A DNA stretch of 64,000 nt from Lysobacter capsici (GCF_014779555.2 NZ_CP094357.1:3472001-3536000), one strand, 5' to 3'. Shown: positions 17,102 to 27,882, counted from the first letter of the stretch. The notes: generated by a model from the letters alone, not told the origin. A program made the numbers and translations.

Positions 17102-18418
17102 CTACTTCGCCGCGGTCACCCGCCACACCGTATTGCCGACATCGTCGCTGACCAGCAAGGCGCCGTGCTTGTCCAGGCGCACGTCCACCGGCCGCCCTTG
17201 CGCGTCTTCCTCGGCATTGAGGAAACCAGTCAGCACATCGACCGGCGCGCCATCGGGCTTGCCGTTCTTGAACGGCACGTAGATCACCTTGTAGCCGCTC
17301 TTGGGCTTGCGGTTCCACGAACCATGCTGGCCCACGAACAAACCGTTCGCGAACGCCGCCGGCAGGCTGGTGCCCTGCGAGAACGCGATGCCGAGCGAGG
17401 CGGTATGCGGCCCGAGCGCGTAATCGGGCACCAAGGCCTTGGCGACCAGTTCCGGGTTCTGCGGTTTCACCCGCGCGTCCACATGCTGGCCGTAGTAGCT
17501 GTAAGGCCAGCCATAAAACCCGCCGTCCTTGACCGAGGTGATGTAGTCGGGCACCAGGTCGCTGCCGATCTCGTCGCGTTCGTTGACCGCGGTCCACAAC
17601 GCGCCGGTGCCCGGCTCCCAGGCCAGGCCGTTGGGATTGCGCAGGCCGGTCGCGAACAAACGCTTTTCGCCGCTGGCGCGATCGAGTTCCCAGATCGCCG
17701 CGCGGCCCTCTTCCTTGTCCAGCCCGTTCTCGCCGACATTGCTGTTGGAACCGACGGTGATGTAGAGCTTGGCGCCGTCGCGGCTGGCGATCAGGTTCTT
17801 GGTCCAGTGATGATTGAGCCCGGCCGGCAGGTCGGTGACCTTGACGCCCTTGTCGGTAATCGTGGTGTCGCCGTCGCGGTACGGAAAACGCCACACCGCA
17901 TCGGCGTTGGCGACGTACAGCTCGTTGTCGACCAGGGCCATGCCGAACGGCGAATGCAGGTCCTTGAGCAGCACCGTGCGCAATTCGGCGACGCCGTCGT
18001 TGTCGGCATCGCGCAGCAGACTGATCCGATCCGCGCTGGGCACGGCCGCGCCGGCCTTCTTCATCACCCGGCCCGCCATCCAGGCCTTGAAACCCGACGG
18101 TTTTTCGCCGTCGGACGGCGCATTGCTTTCGGCGACCAGCACATCGCCGTTAGGCAGCACCTGCAGCCAGCGCGGATGATCCAGCCCGACCGCGAACGCG
18201 GTCACCGCCAGCCCCGGCGCCGGCGTCGGCTTGGCGCCTTGCGGCCAACCGATCGCGGGCGCGATGTTGACGGTCGGCAGCGTGGTCGGATTCGGCGACG
18301 GCAAGGTCGGCGACGCGCCGGTGCCGTCGGAGACTTGCAGGCGCGCGCTTTCGCCGCAGGCGGTCAGCGCGAGTGCGGCGGCGATCGATAACGCGGTCAC
18401 GCGCGGCGAGCGGATCAT
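17102..18418 (-). CDS. PQQ-dependent sugar/sorbosone dehydrogenase-like lipoprotein
   Basis: 438 residues with a lipoprotein signal ([10 protein letters not shown], Cys21) and a six-bladed beta-propeller like soluble glucose/L-sorbosone dehydrogenases. Landmarks include [108 protein letters not shown] and GQHGSWNR. It should sit in the periplasm on a lipid anchor and oxidise a sugar using PQQ; the true substrate is not known. It converges with the second GCW gene, only 33 bases apart. Confidence 0.9.
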   Translation of the reverse strand: MIRSPRVTALSIAAALALTACGESARLQVSDGTGASPTLPSPNPTTLPTVNIAPAIGWPQGAKPTPAPGLAVTAFAVGLDHPRWLQVLPNGDVLVAESNAPSDGEKPSGFKAWMAGRVMKKAGAAVPSADRISLLRDADNDGVAELRTVLLKDLHSPFGMALVDNELYVANADAVWRFPYRDGDTTITDKGVKVTDLPAGLNHHWTKNLIASRDGAKLYITVGSNSNVGENGLDKEEGRAAIWELDRASGEKRLFATGLRNPNGLAWEPGTGALWTAVNERDEIGSDLVPDYITSVKDGGFYGWPYSYYGQHVDARVKPQNPELVAKALVPDYALGPHTASLGIAFSQGTSLPAAFANGLFVGQHGSWNRKPKSGYKVIYVPFKNGKPDGAPVDVLTGFLNAEEDAQGRPVDVRLDKHGALLVSDDVGNTVWRVTAAK

Positions 18419-18674
18419 GGTCGGACTCCTGGGGCGAGCGATGCTTGCCGCGAGAATGCGGCGAAGGAAGTAAAGCCGGCGAGAAACGCGGCGAATCGGC
18501 GCGAATCGGTACGGGTAATGTGAAGCCCGCCGGTTTTGTACGACCGCCCGCGCCTGCTACGCCGTTGCGGGTGGAGTTGAGCCGCGCGGCCTTTCGATCG
18601 GTACTCGATGGAGTTTCGACGCGATCGGAACAAAAACGCCCGGACTTACGCTTCTCCCGCCAGTGTTGTCGGAA

Positions 18675-19277
18675 TCAATGCCCGCACTGATTCTCACACG
18701 GCTCGCCGTCACCGTCGCCGTCCATCTCGGTATTGGGGCAGTGCTGCACAAAGAACCGCGCTTCTTCGCAGGAGCTCATCTGCAAGCAACGACTGCGCCC
18801 GTCGCAAACGAATGTTGGCCGAGTGCGTGAGCTGGCGGCCGCGGATTCGGCCGACGACTTGGGCAATGCCCGATGGCGGTCCGATACGGCGGCGGCGTCC
18901 GCGGGTTCGGCCATCGGCGCGGTCATGGCATCGCGACGGCCGAAGTAATGGTTGTAGCCCACCAAGCCGATCGCGGCGACCGCCGCGAGGCTCAGCGCAC
19001 TGCCGATCAGCCCCGAACGCGGCGCGGCCGCGTCGCGTGTCGATCGACCACGGGTCGGCCGCGAGGCTTCGCCGGCACGCATCACATTGATCGCTTCTTT
19101 CTTGCCGTCGGGCTTGATGCGTATTTCGAACGACACCAACTCGTTCACCCGCGGCCGCGCGCCACCGCGCCGGAACGCGGACACATGCACGAACAGTTCC
19201 TCGCTGCCCTGCGCCGGGGCGATGAAACCGAAGCCGCGCTCGTCATTCCATTTGACCAGGGTTCCGTGGGTTCTCAT
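18675..19277 (-). CDS. Cold-shock domain, membrane helix and excalibur domain fusion
   Basis: 200 residues in three parts. Residues 1-68 are a cold-shock domain with RNP motifs RGFGFI and LFVHVS, which bind single-stranded nucleic acid. Residues about 90-107 (LIGSALSLAAVAAIGLVG) form one membrane helix. Residues 155-200 are an excalibur domain, CLQMSSCEEARFFVQHC then DGDGDGEPCENQC, a calcium-binding cysteine-rich module usually outside the cytoplasm. The start at 19277 gives the standard cold-shock N-terminus. Nucleic-acid binding inside and calcium binding outside would be joined across the membrane if the helix spans it. Confidence 0.85.
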   Translation of the reverse strand: MRTHGTLVKWNDERGFGFIAPAQGSEELFVHVSAFRRGGARPRVNELVSFEIRIKPDGKKEAINVMRAGEASRPTRGRSTRDAAAPRSGLIGSALSLAAVAAIGLVGYNHYFGRRDAMTAPMAEPADAAAVSDRHRALPKSSAESAAASSRTRPTFVCDGRSRCLQMSSCEEARFFVQHCPNTEMDGDGDGEPCENQCGH

Positions 19278-19381
19278 ATGCGGTGCAGGCAAGCGAGGTC
19301 GTCCCAGTATTCGCCGGGAAATACCGCCATACAAGGCCCGTAACACAGCGCAGCGGCAGCGCTCGTGCCTAGAATGCAGGC

Positions 19382-20293
19382 ATGAAAATCACCCTGGACG
19401 AATTGCTGGCCTTCGCCACCGTGGTCGACACCGGTTCGATCACGGCCGCGGCCGAGTCGCTGGAGCAGACCGTGTCCGGGGTCAGCCGCGCCCTGAGCCG
19501 GCTGGAGGAAAAGCTCGGCACCACCCTGCTGCGGCGGACCACGCGCCGGCTGGAGTTGACAGAGGAAGGCCAGGCCATGCTGGCCCGCGCGCGCGCGATC
19601 CTGGCGTCGGTCGAGGACGCCGAGGAGCAGATGGCGCTGCGCCGGCAGCAGCCGGCCGGGCGCTTGCGGGTGAATGCGGCGTCGCCGTTCATGCTGCACG
19701 CGATCGTGCCGTTGGTCGGCGATTTCCGTATCAGGTATCCGCAGATCGAACTGGAGCTCAACACCAACGACCAGATCATCGATCTGCTCGAGCAACGGAC
19801 CGACATCGCGATCCGGATCGGCGCGCTCGCCGATTCGACCCTGCACGCGCGGCCGCTGCCGAGCAGCCGCCTGCGCGTGCTCGCCAGTCCGGCCTATCTG
19901 AAAGCCTATGGCACGCCGCGCGAGGTGGCCGATCTGGGCGCGCACACCCTGCTCGGTTTCGCGCCGACCGCGACGCTCAACCGCTGGCCGTTGCGCGACG
20001 CGCACGGCAATGAACTCGACATCGCGCCGAACCTGCACGCGTCCAGCGGCGAGACCCTGCGTCAGCTCGCGCTGGCCGGGGAAGGCATCGTCTGTCTTTC
20101 CGACTTCATGACCCGACTCGACCGCCACGACGGCGCGCTGGTGCAGTTGTTCGCGCGCGAGACCCTGGACGTGCGCCAGCCGATCAACGCGGTGTATTAC
20201 CGCAACACCCAACTGGCGTCGCGGATCGCCTGTTTCCTGGATTTCGTCGCCCAGCGGCTGACGCCTAGCGGTGGCGAGGCTGCCTGGGAATGA
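19382..20293 (+). CDS. LysR family transcriptional regulator
   Basis: 303 residues. The winged helix-turn-helix occupies residues 1-60 (LLAFATVVDTGSITAAAESL, then SGVSRALSRLEEKLGTTLL), followed by a periplasmic-binding-protein-like effector domain with the usual LRVNAASPFMLHAIVPLV and DIAIRIGALADSTLHARPLP. It is closest in style to the LysR group that acts near single oxidoreductases, but no divergent target gene is obvious: the divergent neighbour is the cold-shock/excalibur gene. Confidence 0.92.
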   Translation: MKITLDELLAFATVVDTGSITAAAESLEQTVSGVSRALSRLEEKLGTTLLRRTTRRLELTEEGQAMLARARAILASVEDAEEQMALRRQQPAGRLRVNAASPFMLHAIVPLVGDFRIRYPQIELELNTNDQIIDLLEQRTDIAIRIGALADSTLHARPLPSSRLRVLASPAYLKAYGTPREVADLGAHTLLGFAPTATLNRWPLRDAHGNELDIAPNLHASSGETLRQLALAGEGIVCLSDFMTRLDRHDGALVQLFARETLDVRQPINAVYYRNTQLASRIACFLDFVAQRLTPSGGEAAWE

Positions 20294-20354
20294 GTCTGGC
20301 TTGTCCGGTCCGGGTTCGTCTGGGCTTGCGCGCACGCCGATCCGCAACGAGAAA

Positions 20355-20386
20355 GCCCCGCACCGCGTAGCGCCGCGGTGCGGGGC
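20355..20386. terminator. Strong hairpin between convergent genes
   Basis: GCCCCGCACCGCG and CGCGGTGCGGGGC pair around a short loop. Read on the minus strand it is followed by TTTCTCGTT, so it could end transcription coming from the serine hydrolase gene; on the plus strand it follows the LysR gene by 61 bases. The rest of 20294-20769 shows no gene. Confidence 0.65.
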
Positions 20387-20769
20387 CGGAAGTGGCGAGC
20401 GGGCACGGTCCCGCTCAACCACAAGCGGCCGCCGGCGTCCTGGAGCCACGCCGACGGGCGGACCGGACCGTAGCCCAGTCCTAGACAACAACGACGCGGG
20501 CGGCGCATCTCCCTACCCCGTCGCCGGCCACGATCCTGCGATCGGCCGAGGCGAAGCCCCGTGGCCTGGGATCGGGCGCAGGCCGGTCTCGCGAACACCC
20601 ACCTGGGACATGCGCTGGTCCGGCGAGTTCCGATCAGCGACTGAAACGCGTCAGACCGCGCGGCGTCGAATCCATCGTGCGCGCGGCTTCAAGCCCGGCC
20701 CTCAACCACCGCACTCGGCGAAGCTCGCACATGGCATGACCCAACTGCGCGCGACCGAACCCGAATCCC

Positions 20770-22404
20770 TCACCCCGCCTTCTTGTCCGCATCCGGCTTC
20801 GCCACCGGCGTCAAACGCAGATCCTGGAAATCGAAACTGAAATCGGTCAGCGGCGAGATCGCCTCCATCCGCACCTCGCGCACCTTGCCGTCCGGGGTCA
20901 GCGAGAAATTGACGAACGCGTCGGCGTTGAGCCAACGCTGATCCCAGCGCACCACGAAGGTGTCGTGCTGCCACGGGGTGAGTTCGCCGATCAGGTCCTT
21001 GGTGCGGCCGAAACGCAGACGCAGCTTGCCGCCCGCGGCCGCTTCGACGTAGACATCGCCGTACCACGGGTCGCGATAGGTGCCGGCGTAACCCGACAGC
21101 GGCAGCGACGGCTTCGATGTCGCATCGCGCGCCTTGAGGTGCTGGTTCCAGTCCTCGTCGGCCTTGCCGCGGCTCTTGGCCAGCGCCGCGCCGTACGCGG
21201 CGTTCCAATCGGTTTTCGGCGCGCCCAGATACGCATCGAGCGCGCGCATCGTCACCGCCTGGAACGCGCCGCCGAGTTCGGCGTTGGTCAGCACCACCAC
21301 GCCGAGTTTGTGCTCGGGCACCAAGGTCACCCGCGAGACCATGCCGGGCCAGCCGCCGGTATGCCAGACCAGTTTCTTGCCGCGGTAGTCGGTGAGCTGC
21401 CAGCCTTCGCCGTAACCGGAGAAATTCGGCTTGACCGGCGCGAGTTCGGGCACCGCCGGTTCGGCGATCGGCATCGGCGTGACCACCGACCACATCTCCT
21501 TCTGGCGCTTGGCGCTGAACAGCCGTTGCTCCTTGTCGCCCTCGCGCGCGTAGACGCCGCCGTCGAGCTGCACCCGCATCCACTTGCTCATGTCGTGCAC
21601 GCTGGAATACAGCCCGCCCGCGCCGGCCACGTTCGACCAGGTCATCCGCGGCGCCGCCTGCAGGTCCTTGAAATCGGCCTTGGCGTGACCGCTGGCGACG
21701 TTGTCGCCGGCGCGCAGCGCATCGGAGTTGTAGCGGGTCTCGTCCATGCCCAGCGGCTTGAAGATGCGCTGGGTCAGGAACTCGCGATAGCTCTGGCCGC
21801 TGGCCTTTTCGATCACCAGTTGCGCGACGCCGTAAAGAATATTGTCGTAAGCGTATTGGCCGCGAAAGCCGCCGCTGAGCGGCACTTCGGCCAGGCGCCG
21901 CGCGACTTCCTCGTTGCTGTAATCGGTGCCCGGCCAGTACAGCAGATCGCCCGCGCCCAGGCCCAGGCCGCTGCGATGCGCGAGCAGATCGCGCACGCGC
22001 ATTTCGCGGGTGACGTAGGGGTCGGACATGCGGAACCACGGCAGCTGATCGATCACCCGGTCGTCCAGGCTCAACTTGCCTTCGTCGGCGAGCATCGACA
22101 GCGAGGCCGAGGTGAAGGCCTTGGTGTTGGAGGCGATCGCGAACAGCGTGTGCGCGTCGACCGCCTCGGGCTTGCCGAGTTCGCGCAGGCCGTAGCCGCG
22201 TTCGAGCACGATCCGGCCGTCCTTGACGATCGCCACCGCGATGCCGGGCACGTCGAACTGCTTGCGCACCGCGTCGACGTAGGCGTCGAAGTCCTGCAGT
22301 TGTTCCGGCAGCGCCTGCTCCGGCGCGGCGCTCATGCAGATCAGCAGGCCGGCGCCGTGCGCCTTCCAGTCGGTGGCTCGCATCGTGTCTGTATCCCTGG
22401 TCAA
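20770..22404 (-). CDS. Serine hydrolase, class C beta-lactamase fold
   Basis: 544 residues. The beta-lactamase/transpeptidase-like domain has S-N-T-K at 92-95 in AIASNTKAFTSASLS, Y-D-N at 186-188 in YAYDNILYG, and HTGGWPGM as the third element. A C-terminal domain of about 130 residues (LPLSGYAGTYRDPWYGDVYV onwards) is the DUF3471-type extension. Relatives carry a signal peptide; here the first 28 residues are not a convincing one, so the export status is unclear. Probable D-amino-acid peptidase or esterase. Confidence 0.9.
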   Translation of the reverse strand: MTRDTDTMRATDWKAHGAGLLICMSAAPEQALPEQLQDFDAYVDAVRKQFDVPGIAVAIVKDGRIVLERGYGLRELGKPEAVDAHTLFAIASNTKAFTSASLSMLADEGKLSLDDRVIDQLPWFRMSDPYVTREMRVRDLLAHRSGLGLGAGDLLYWPGTDYSNEEVARRLAEVPLSGGFRGQYAYDNILYGVAQLVIEKASGQSYREFLTQRIFKPLGMDETRYNSDALRAGDNVASGHAKADFKDLQAAPRMTWSNVAGAGGLYSSVHDMSKWMRVQLDGGVYAREGDKEQRLFSAKRQKEMWSVVTPMPIAEPAVPELAPVKPNFSGYGEGWQLTDYRGKKLVWHTGGWPGMVSRVTLVPEHKLGVVVLTNAELGGAFQAVTMRALDAYLGAPKTDWNAAYGAALAKSRGKADEDWNQHLKARDATSKPSLPLSGYAGTYRDPWYGDVYVEAAAGGKLRLRFGRTKDLIGELTPWQHDTFVVRWDQRWLNADAFVNFSLTPDGKVREVRMEAISPLTDFSFDFQDLRLTPVAKPDADKKAG

Positions 22405-22510
22405 ACCGTCAAGGCATCACTGTCGGCGATCGCGGCGGCGGATGCCAGAGGCCCGCCGTGCGTCCAGGCCGCATAATGTCCGACCGTTCCGCGCGACCGC
22501 CTGTCCCAGC

Positions 22511-23782
22511 ATGTCCGTTCCTATGCCCTACCCGCCCGACACGGCCCTGCCCGGCCTCGCCGTGATCGGCGGCGGCCCCGCCGGCCTGATGGCCGCGCAG
22601 GTCGCGCGTTCGCTGGGCGTGCAGGTCGATCTGTTCGAGGCCAAGGGCTCGGTCGGGCGCAAGTTCCTGATCGCCGGCAAGGGCGGGCTCAACCTCACCC
22701 ACGGCGAGCCGCGGCCGGCGTTCGACCGACGCTTTGGTGCGCGCAGCGACGCGGTCGGCCAATGGCTGGACCGTTTCGACGCCGACGCGCTGCGCGAATG
22801 GGCGCGCGGTTTCGGCGTGGACACTTACATCGGCAGCTCCGGCCGGGTGTTCCCGATGGACCGCAAGGCCGCGCCGCTGCTGCGCGGCTGGGTGCGGCGC
22901 TTGCGCGAGGACGGCGTGCGCTTCCACGTGCAGCACCGCTGCCTGGGCTGGAGCGAGGACGGCGCGCTGCGTTTCGAAACCCCGCACGGCGAAACCCGGA
23001 TTCGCGCGCGCGCCAGCGTGCTCGCGCTCGGCGGCGGCAGTTGGCCGGAGCTGGGTTCCGACGGCGCATGGACCGATTGGCTGGGCGAACGCGGCATCGA
23101 CATCGCGCCGTTGCAGCCGTCCAACTGCGGTTTCGACATCGGCTGGAGCGAGCATTTCGTCGCTCGCCATGCCGGCGCGCCGCTCAAGGCGGTGATCGCG
23201 CATTGGCGCGACGAGCGCGGACAGGCGCAGGCGCTGCAGGGCGAATGCGTGGTCAGCGCGGACGGGATCGAGGGCAGCCTGATCTATGCCTTGTCGGCGA
23301 CGTTGCGCAAGGCGATCGCGACGCTCGGCCACGCCGACTTGCAACTGGATCTGGCGCCGGGCCGCGAGCTGGACCGGCTGCAACGCGACTTCGCCCAGCC
23401 GCGCCGCGGCCGCAGCGTCGGCGAACATCTGCGCCGGCAGACCGGGCTGGACGCGGTCAAGACCGCGCTGGTGTTCGAAGTGCTCGGCAAGGACGGTCTG
23501 AACGATCCGGCCGTGGTAGCGGGCACGATCAAGCGCCTGCCGCTGCGCCTGCTGCGCGCGCGCCCGATCGCCGAAGCGATCAGCAGCGCGGGCGGCGTGC
23601 GTCTGGAAGCGATGACCGCCGAACTGGAATTGCGCTCGTCGCCGCGCGGCGTGTTCTGCGCCGGCGAAATGCTGGATTGGGAAGCGCCGACCGGCGGTTA
23701 TCTGCTGACTGCGTGTTTCGCCAGCGGGTTGATCGCCGGACAGGCGGCTGCGCGGCATTTGCTGGGCGGATCGGGTGGTTGA
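22511..23782 (+). CDS. NAD(P)/FAD-dependent oxidoreductase, BaiN/HI0933 family
   Basis: 423 residues. A Rossmann FAD site lies near the start (AVIGGGPAGLMAAQVA) followed by VDLFEAKGSVGRKFLIAGKG and GLNLTH, which are signatures of the HI0933/BaiN flavoproteins (TIGR03862 subgroup). The C-terminal GVFCAGEMLDWEAPTGGYLL closes the FAD fold. It starts 106 bases from the divergent serine hydrolase gene, so the two may share a promoter region. The substrate is unknown. Confidence 0.9.
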   Translation: MSVPMPYPPDTALPGLAVIGGGPAGLMAAQVARSLGVQVDLFEAKGSVGRKFLIAGKGGLNLTHGEPRPAFDRRFGARSDAVGQWLDRFDADALREWARGFGVDTYIGSSGRVFPMDRKAAPLLRGWVRRLREDGVRFHVQHRCLGWSEDGALRFETPHGETRIRARASVLALGGGSWPELGSDGAWTDWLGERGIDIAPLQPSNCGFDIGWSEHFVARHAGAPLKAVIAHWRDERGQAQALQGECVVSADGIEGSLIYALSATLRKAIATLGHADLQLDLAPGRELDRLQRDFAQPRRGRSVGEHLRRQTGLDAVKTALVFEVLGKDGLNDPAVVAGTIKRLPLRLLRARPIAEAISSAGGVRLEAMTAELELRSSPRGVFCAGEMLDWEAPTGGYLLTACFASGLIAGQAAARHLLGGSGG

Positions 23783-23788
23783 TTCGCG

Positions 23789-24160
23789 AAGCAACAGCAA
23801 ATCCCCCGGCGCACTCACACAAGCGCCACCAAACAGATACGCAGGCGCCAGCCCCTTTTTTCAAAGTGGGCTCATTGACGCGCGCTTTGACCGTAGCGAT
23901 TGAAGCGCTCGATGTAGCTTGCGCTGTTGGATTTCGAGCACGCGTTGAAATCCACGAACCCATGAATCCCCGAGGCCGATTCCCCCCTTTGAAAAAAGGG
24001 GGGCCAGGGGGGATTTGCTTTTGCTTTTGCTTTTGCTTTTGCCTGCGCAAGCAACAGCGAATCCCCCGGCGCACTCACCAAAGCGACATCAAACAGATGC
24101 GCCGGGCGCCAGCCCCCTTTTGCAAAGTGGGCTCATTGACGTGCGCTTGGATCGTGGCGA
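23789..24160. repeat. Composite intergenic repeat with direct copies and hairpin
   Basis: A block beginning AATCCCCCGGCGCACTCAC occurs at about 23800 and again at about 24060, each followed by AAACAGATGCG-like sequence, GCGCCAGCCCC and CAAAGTGGGCTCATTGACG. Between them CCCCCCTTT-GAAA-AAAGGGGGG (23982-24003) is a perfect 9 bp stem with a GAAA tetraloop. At 24014-24042 there are four tandem TTTTGC units. No gene is visible in 23783-24336. Confidence 0.8.
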
Positions 24161-24336
24161 TATCAAAGCGGTGCGTTGATCGGGGCTTGGAGCGTTCGAT
24201 CGACGCGTTTGGCAAGACTATCGACGCGCTCGGCAAGACTCGGGCAACTGGATTTGCGAGCCCATGAGCCTGCAAACCCACATCACGTCTGTGCGAACAA
24301 CCAGCGGCGATCGCTACGCCGCCGAACCCGATCGCC

Positions 24337-24966
24337 TCAAGCCGGCGCCTTCTCAGCCGCCTTGCCCATATAGAACATCGAGGCGCACAAGCCCACGCCC
24401 TGCGCGGTCGCCGCGGGCAGGTCGCTGCCCTGCAAGGCGATCAGCTTGACCACGTCGCCGGTCGATTCGGTGACCCTGGCCAGGGCGATGAAGCCGGTCG
24501 GCACGGTGCCGCAGAACGCGTTGGCCGGGGTTTCCTTCGGCGGGACCTGTTCGATCACGCGACGCAGTTCGATGGTCTGGCTGGCCTCGACCTGCATCGT
24601 CGCGCCGTAGGTCTGGCCGGCCGAATACTGATCGCCGCCACGCACGATCGCGACTCGCTCGGTCTTGTACAACGAGCCGTTTTCGCCCTTGAGCTCCAGG
24701 TCGTCGATGGTCAGCTTGCCGGTGGTGGCCTGGGCGACCGGGTTGCCCGGTTCGAAGGTGCCCAGCGCGACCGGGGTCAGGGTCGGCGGCGAAGCGCGCG
24801 CCACCGGATCGGCGTCCGGATCGGGCACCGACTGTTGCGGCGGCGGCGGAGCGGCGGTGGTTTCCTGCGGGGCGGCAGTGTTGACCGGCGCACCCTGGCT
24901 GCATGCGGCGAGCGCCAATACGGCGAGCGCGAGCACGGTCGGGGCGGGGAACAAGCGTCGGTTCAT
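24337..24966 (-). CDS. Lipoprotein of unknown function
   Basis: 209 residues. The lipoprotein signal VLALAVLALAACSQG (Cys22) is followed by an alanine/proline-rich linker to about residue 65, then a compact C-terminal domain with KLTIDDLELKGENGSLYKTE, GATMQVEASQTIELRRVI, and two cysteines (FCGTVPTGF and GLCASMFYMGK). The linker suggests the globular part stands off the membrane. No family is recognised. It is flanked by repeats on its 3' side and divergent from nothing; the TrhO gene follows upstream on the same strand. Confidence 0.8.
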   Translation of the reverse strand: MNRRLFPAPTVLALAVLALAACSQGAPVNTAAPQETTAAPPPPQQSVPDPDADPVARASPPTLTPVALGTFEPGNPVAQATTGKLTIDDLELKGENGSLYKTERVAIVRGGDQYSAGQTYGATMQVEASQTIELRRVIEQVPPKETPANAFCGTVPTGFIALARVTESTGDVVKLIALQGSDLPAATAQGVGLCASMFYMGKAAEKAPA

Positions 24967-25165
24967 TCGGGGTCCTCGTAGCTGATCGACTGGGCCTGCG
25001 CGGACGGCTCCACAAGGGTTACCGCTGGAACGCGAGGCCTGGCTGCATTCGCTGCGCGCGGGGGATCGGCGCGGGGGCGCCGGCGCGGTGCGAACGCGCA
25101 GCCTAACCGCTGGACCGGTTTGGACGGGTTAATAGTTTGTAATAAATGGCAAAAACGCCGACCGC

Positions 25166-25906
<741 letters not shown>

Positions 25907-26167
25907 GGCCGCCATTCTAAGCCAGCGCCGTCGCGGGCCGGCTTTGCGGACTGGGCCCGGGCGGCGAACCGGCGGCGCCTTTGCGAGCCTGACACGACCC
26001 GGCTGGGCCGGACCTGAACCGCGCCGCGAACCTTCCGGGCACCCGGCTGTCCCAATGCTTGCGTGGCCGCCAAGCGAAAACGCGAGCCGCGCAAGGTGCC
26101 GCAGCGAGGGCCAAACGCCCGAGCTTGCGGGCATCGTCCTGATCTCACGCCACAAGGAGGCGTTTGC

Positions 26168-26479
26168 ATGAAGGTACAGCTCAACACCGATCACCATCTG
26201 CGCGGCGACGCGTCGCTCAGCCAGCACGTCGCGGGCGTGGTCGATCATTCCCTGGCGCGGTTCCGCGATCAGGTCACCCGGGTCGAAGTGCATCTGCGCG
26301 ACGTCAACGGCGCCAAGGCCGGCGGCGGCGACAAGCACTGCACCATCGAGGCGCGGCTGGAAGGCCGCCCGCCGGTGGCCGCGACCCAGGACGCCGACAC
26401 CATGCGCGCGGCGATCAGCGGCGCGGCGCGCAAGCTGCAGCGGGTGCTGGACAGTTCGCTGGGTCGATTGTCGAGCTGA
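26168..26479 (+). CDS. Ribosome hibernation/HPF-RaiA family protein
   Basis: 103 residues of the sigma-54 modulation/S30EA type: a strand, a long helix with SLSQHVAGVVDHSLARFRDQ, strand VEVHLRDVNG, strand KHCTIEARLEGRPPVAAT, and helix MRAAISGAARKLQRVLDS. The basic helices bind 16S rRNA near the decoding centre in HPF proteins. A perfect AGGAGG lies 7 bases before the ATG. No companion rpoN gene is nearby, so it is probably a second, stress-related copy. Confidence 0.85.
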   Translation: MKVQLNTDHHLRGDASLSQHVAGVVDHSLARFRDQVTRVEVHLRDVNGAKAGGGDKHCTIEARLEGRPPVAATQDADTMRAAISGAARKLQRVLDSSLGRLSS

Positions 26480-27081
26480 GGGTGCTGGTTCGCGCGCGGT
26501 CGGCCTGGTAGCGATCGAATCAATACGCCCGGGTGGATGCGTCGGTGAAACGAAGCCATCCCAGCCGATAGCGCTACGGGCGGACCGCCGTTTACGAATC
26601 CGCGAAGCAGATGCCGTGTTGGAACCGCGCCAGCCTGGGTAACCGCTGGCGCGTACGGACCCGATCCGATCGCATCGGATTTCGCCAGGCTCCATGCGAG
26701 CCTGGCGATCGCGGGGACCTCGATGCAGCCGTGCAGGATTTCGGCACCCGCGCGCATCGTTTCGATCCGCTGATCGCGGGCGCTCAAGACCGCGAAGTTC
26801 GCGCGACGACGCCGTCGTCAGGCCGCCTGCATCGGTCCTGGATCGGAATGCGGCAGCGCGCACCGGAAAAAATCGCCCCAGCCATCCGGCCCTGTTAGCG
26901 GCGGCGCACGGCCTTGATCGCACGACGATTTTTTCGCCAACGCGGTGCATCCGCGCGACGTTCCGGCACCGATCGCAAGACCGCCGTACGCACTCGCTCC
27001 ACACGCGGTATTTTTGATACGAATCAGGTATTTACAAATAAAAAAACGAATCCGAAGCTGGCCGTTCCTTAAGCACCGCGG
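26480..27081. other. Intergenic region with AT-rich island before porin gene
   Basis: About 600 bases with no supportable gene. The last 75 bases (27008-27052: TATTTTTGATACGAATC, then ATTTACAAATAAAAAAACG) are strikingly AT-rich against the surrounding DNA and probably contain the promoter of the Tsx-like porin gene. Confidence 0.5.
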
Positions 27082-27873
27082 ATGCCTGCCGTGTCGCGAC
27101 TGGCCCAGCTTCGTCTGTTGTCGATGGCCGCTCTCGGCCTGATCGCTCCCTGCGCGCAGGCCCTGGACTGGTCGAGCACCGAACTGCAGTGGCAGCGCGG
27201 CCGGCTCGAGCTTCCCTATTCCGACAACGCCAGCGCGCAGACCACCGTGTGGACGTTCCAGCACGCCAACGGCTGGAAGTACGGCGACAACTTCGGCTTC
27301 ATCGACTTCAGCCGCGGCCGCGGCGACCTGGATGCCTACGGCGAGTACTACGGCCACTTCAGCCTCGGCAAGATCCGTGGCGCGAAGACCGGCTGGGGCC
27401 CGGTCAAGGACATCGGCCTGCTGGCCGGGGTCAACGCCGCCGAAGAGGCCAAGGTGCTCAAGTACCTGCCGGGCCTGCGCCTGTCGCTGGACGCGCCGGG
27501 CTTCGCCTTCCTCAACCTGGACATCACCGCCTACCTCGACGACAGCCGCGGCGTGCGCCACGGCGGCGCGCCGAAGGAAGGCGACAGCTGGATGGTCGAC
27601 CTCAACGGCGCGCGTGCCTTCAAGATCGGCAAGGCCGGCTTCAGCATCGAGGGCCACATCGAGTACGTCGCCGCGCGCCGCGACGAATTCGGCCAGCGCG
27701 TACCGGCGCATGTGCTGGCCCAGCCGCAGATCCGCTACGACCTGGGCGAACGGCTGTGGGGCTGGCCGAACCAGGTGTTCGTCGGCGTGGAGTATCAGTA
27801 TTGGCGCAACAAGCTGGGCGATGCGAACACCGACGAATCGGCGATCCAGGCGCTGGTGGTCTGGCGTCTGTAA
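27082..27873 (+). CDS. Tsx/OmpK-like nucleoside channel, outer membrane
   Basis: 263 residues. A signal peptide ends near CAQA-LDW (about 27). The rest is a series of amphipathic strands: TTVWTFQHANGWKYGDNFGF, FIDFSRGRGDLDAYGEYYGH, a strand at FLNLDITAYLDDSRG and QVFVGVEYQYWRNK, ending in the C-terminal VWRL typical of beta-barrels. It belongs to the nucleoside-specific porin family (Tsx, OmpK). It should admit nucleosides or similar solutes through the outer membrane. Confidence 0.85.
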   Translation: MPAVSRLAQLRLLSMAALGLIAPCAQALDWSSTELQWQRGRLELPYSDNASAQTTVWTFQHANGWKYGDNFGFIDFSRGRGDLDAYGEYYGHFSLGKIRGAKTGWGPVKDIGLLAGVNAAEEAKVLKYLPGLRLSLDAPGFAFLNLDITAYLDDSRGVRHGGAPKEGDSWMVDLNGARAFKIGKAGFSIEGHIEYVAARRDEFGQRVPAHVLAQPQIRYDLGERLWGWPNQVFVGVEYQYWRNKLGDANTDESAIQALVVWRL

Positions 27874-27882
27874 GCGCGCGGC

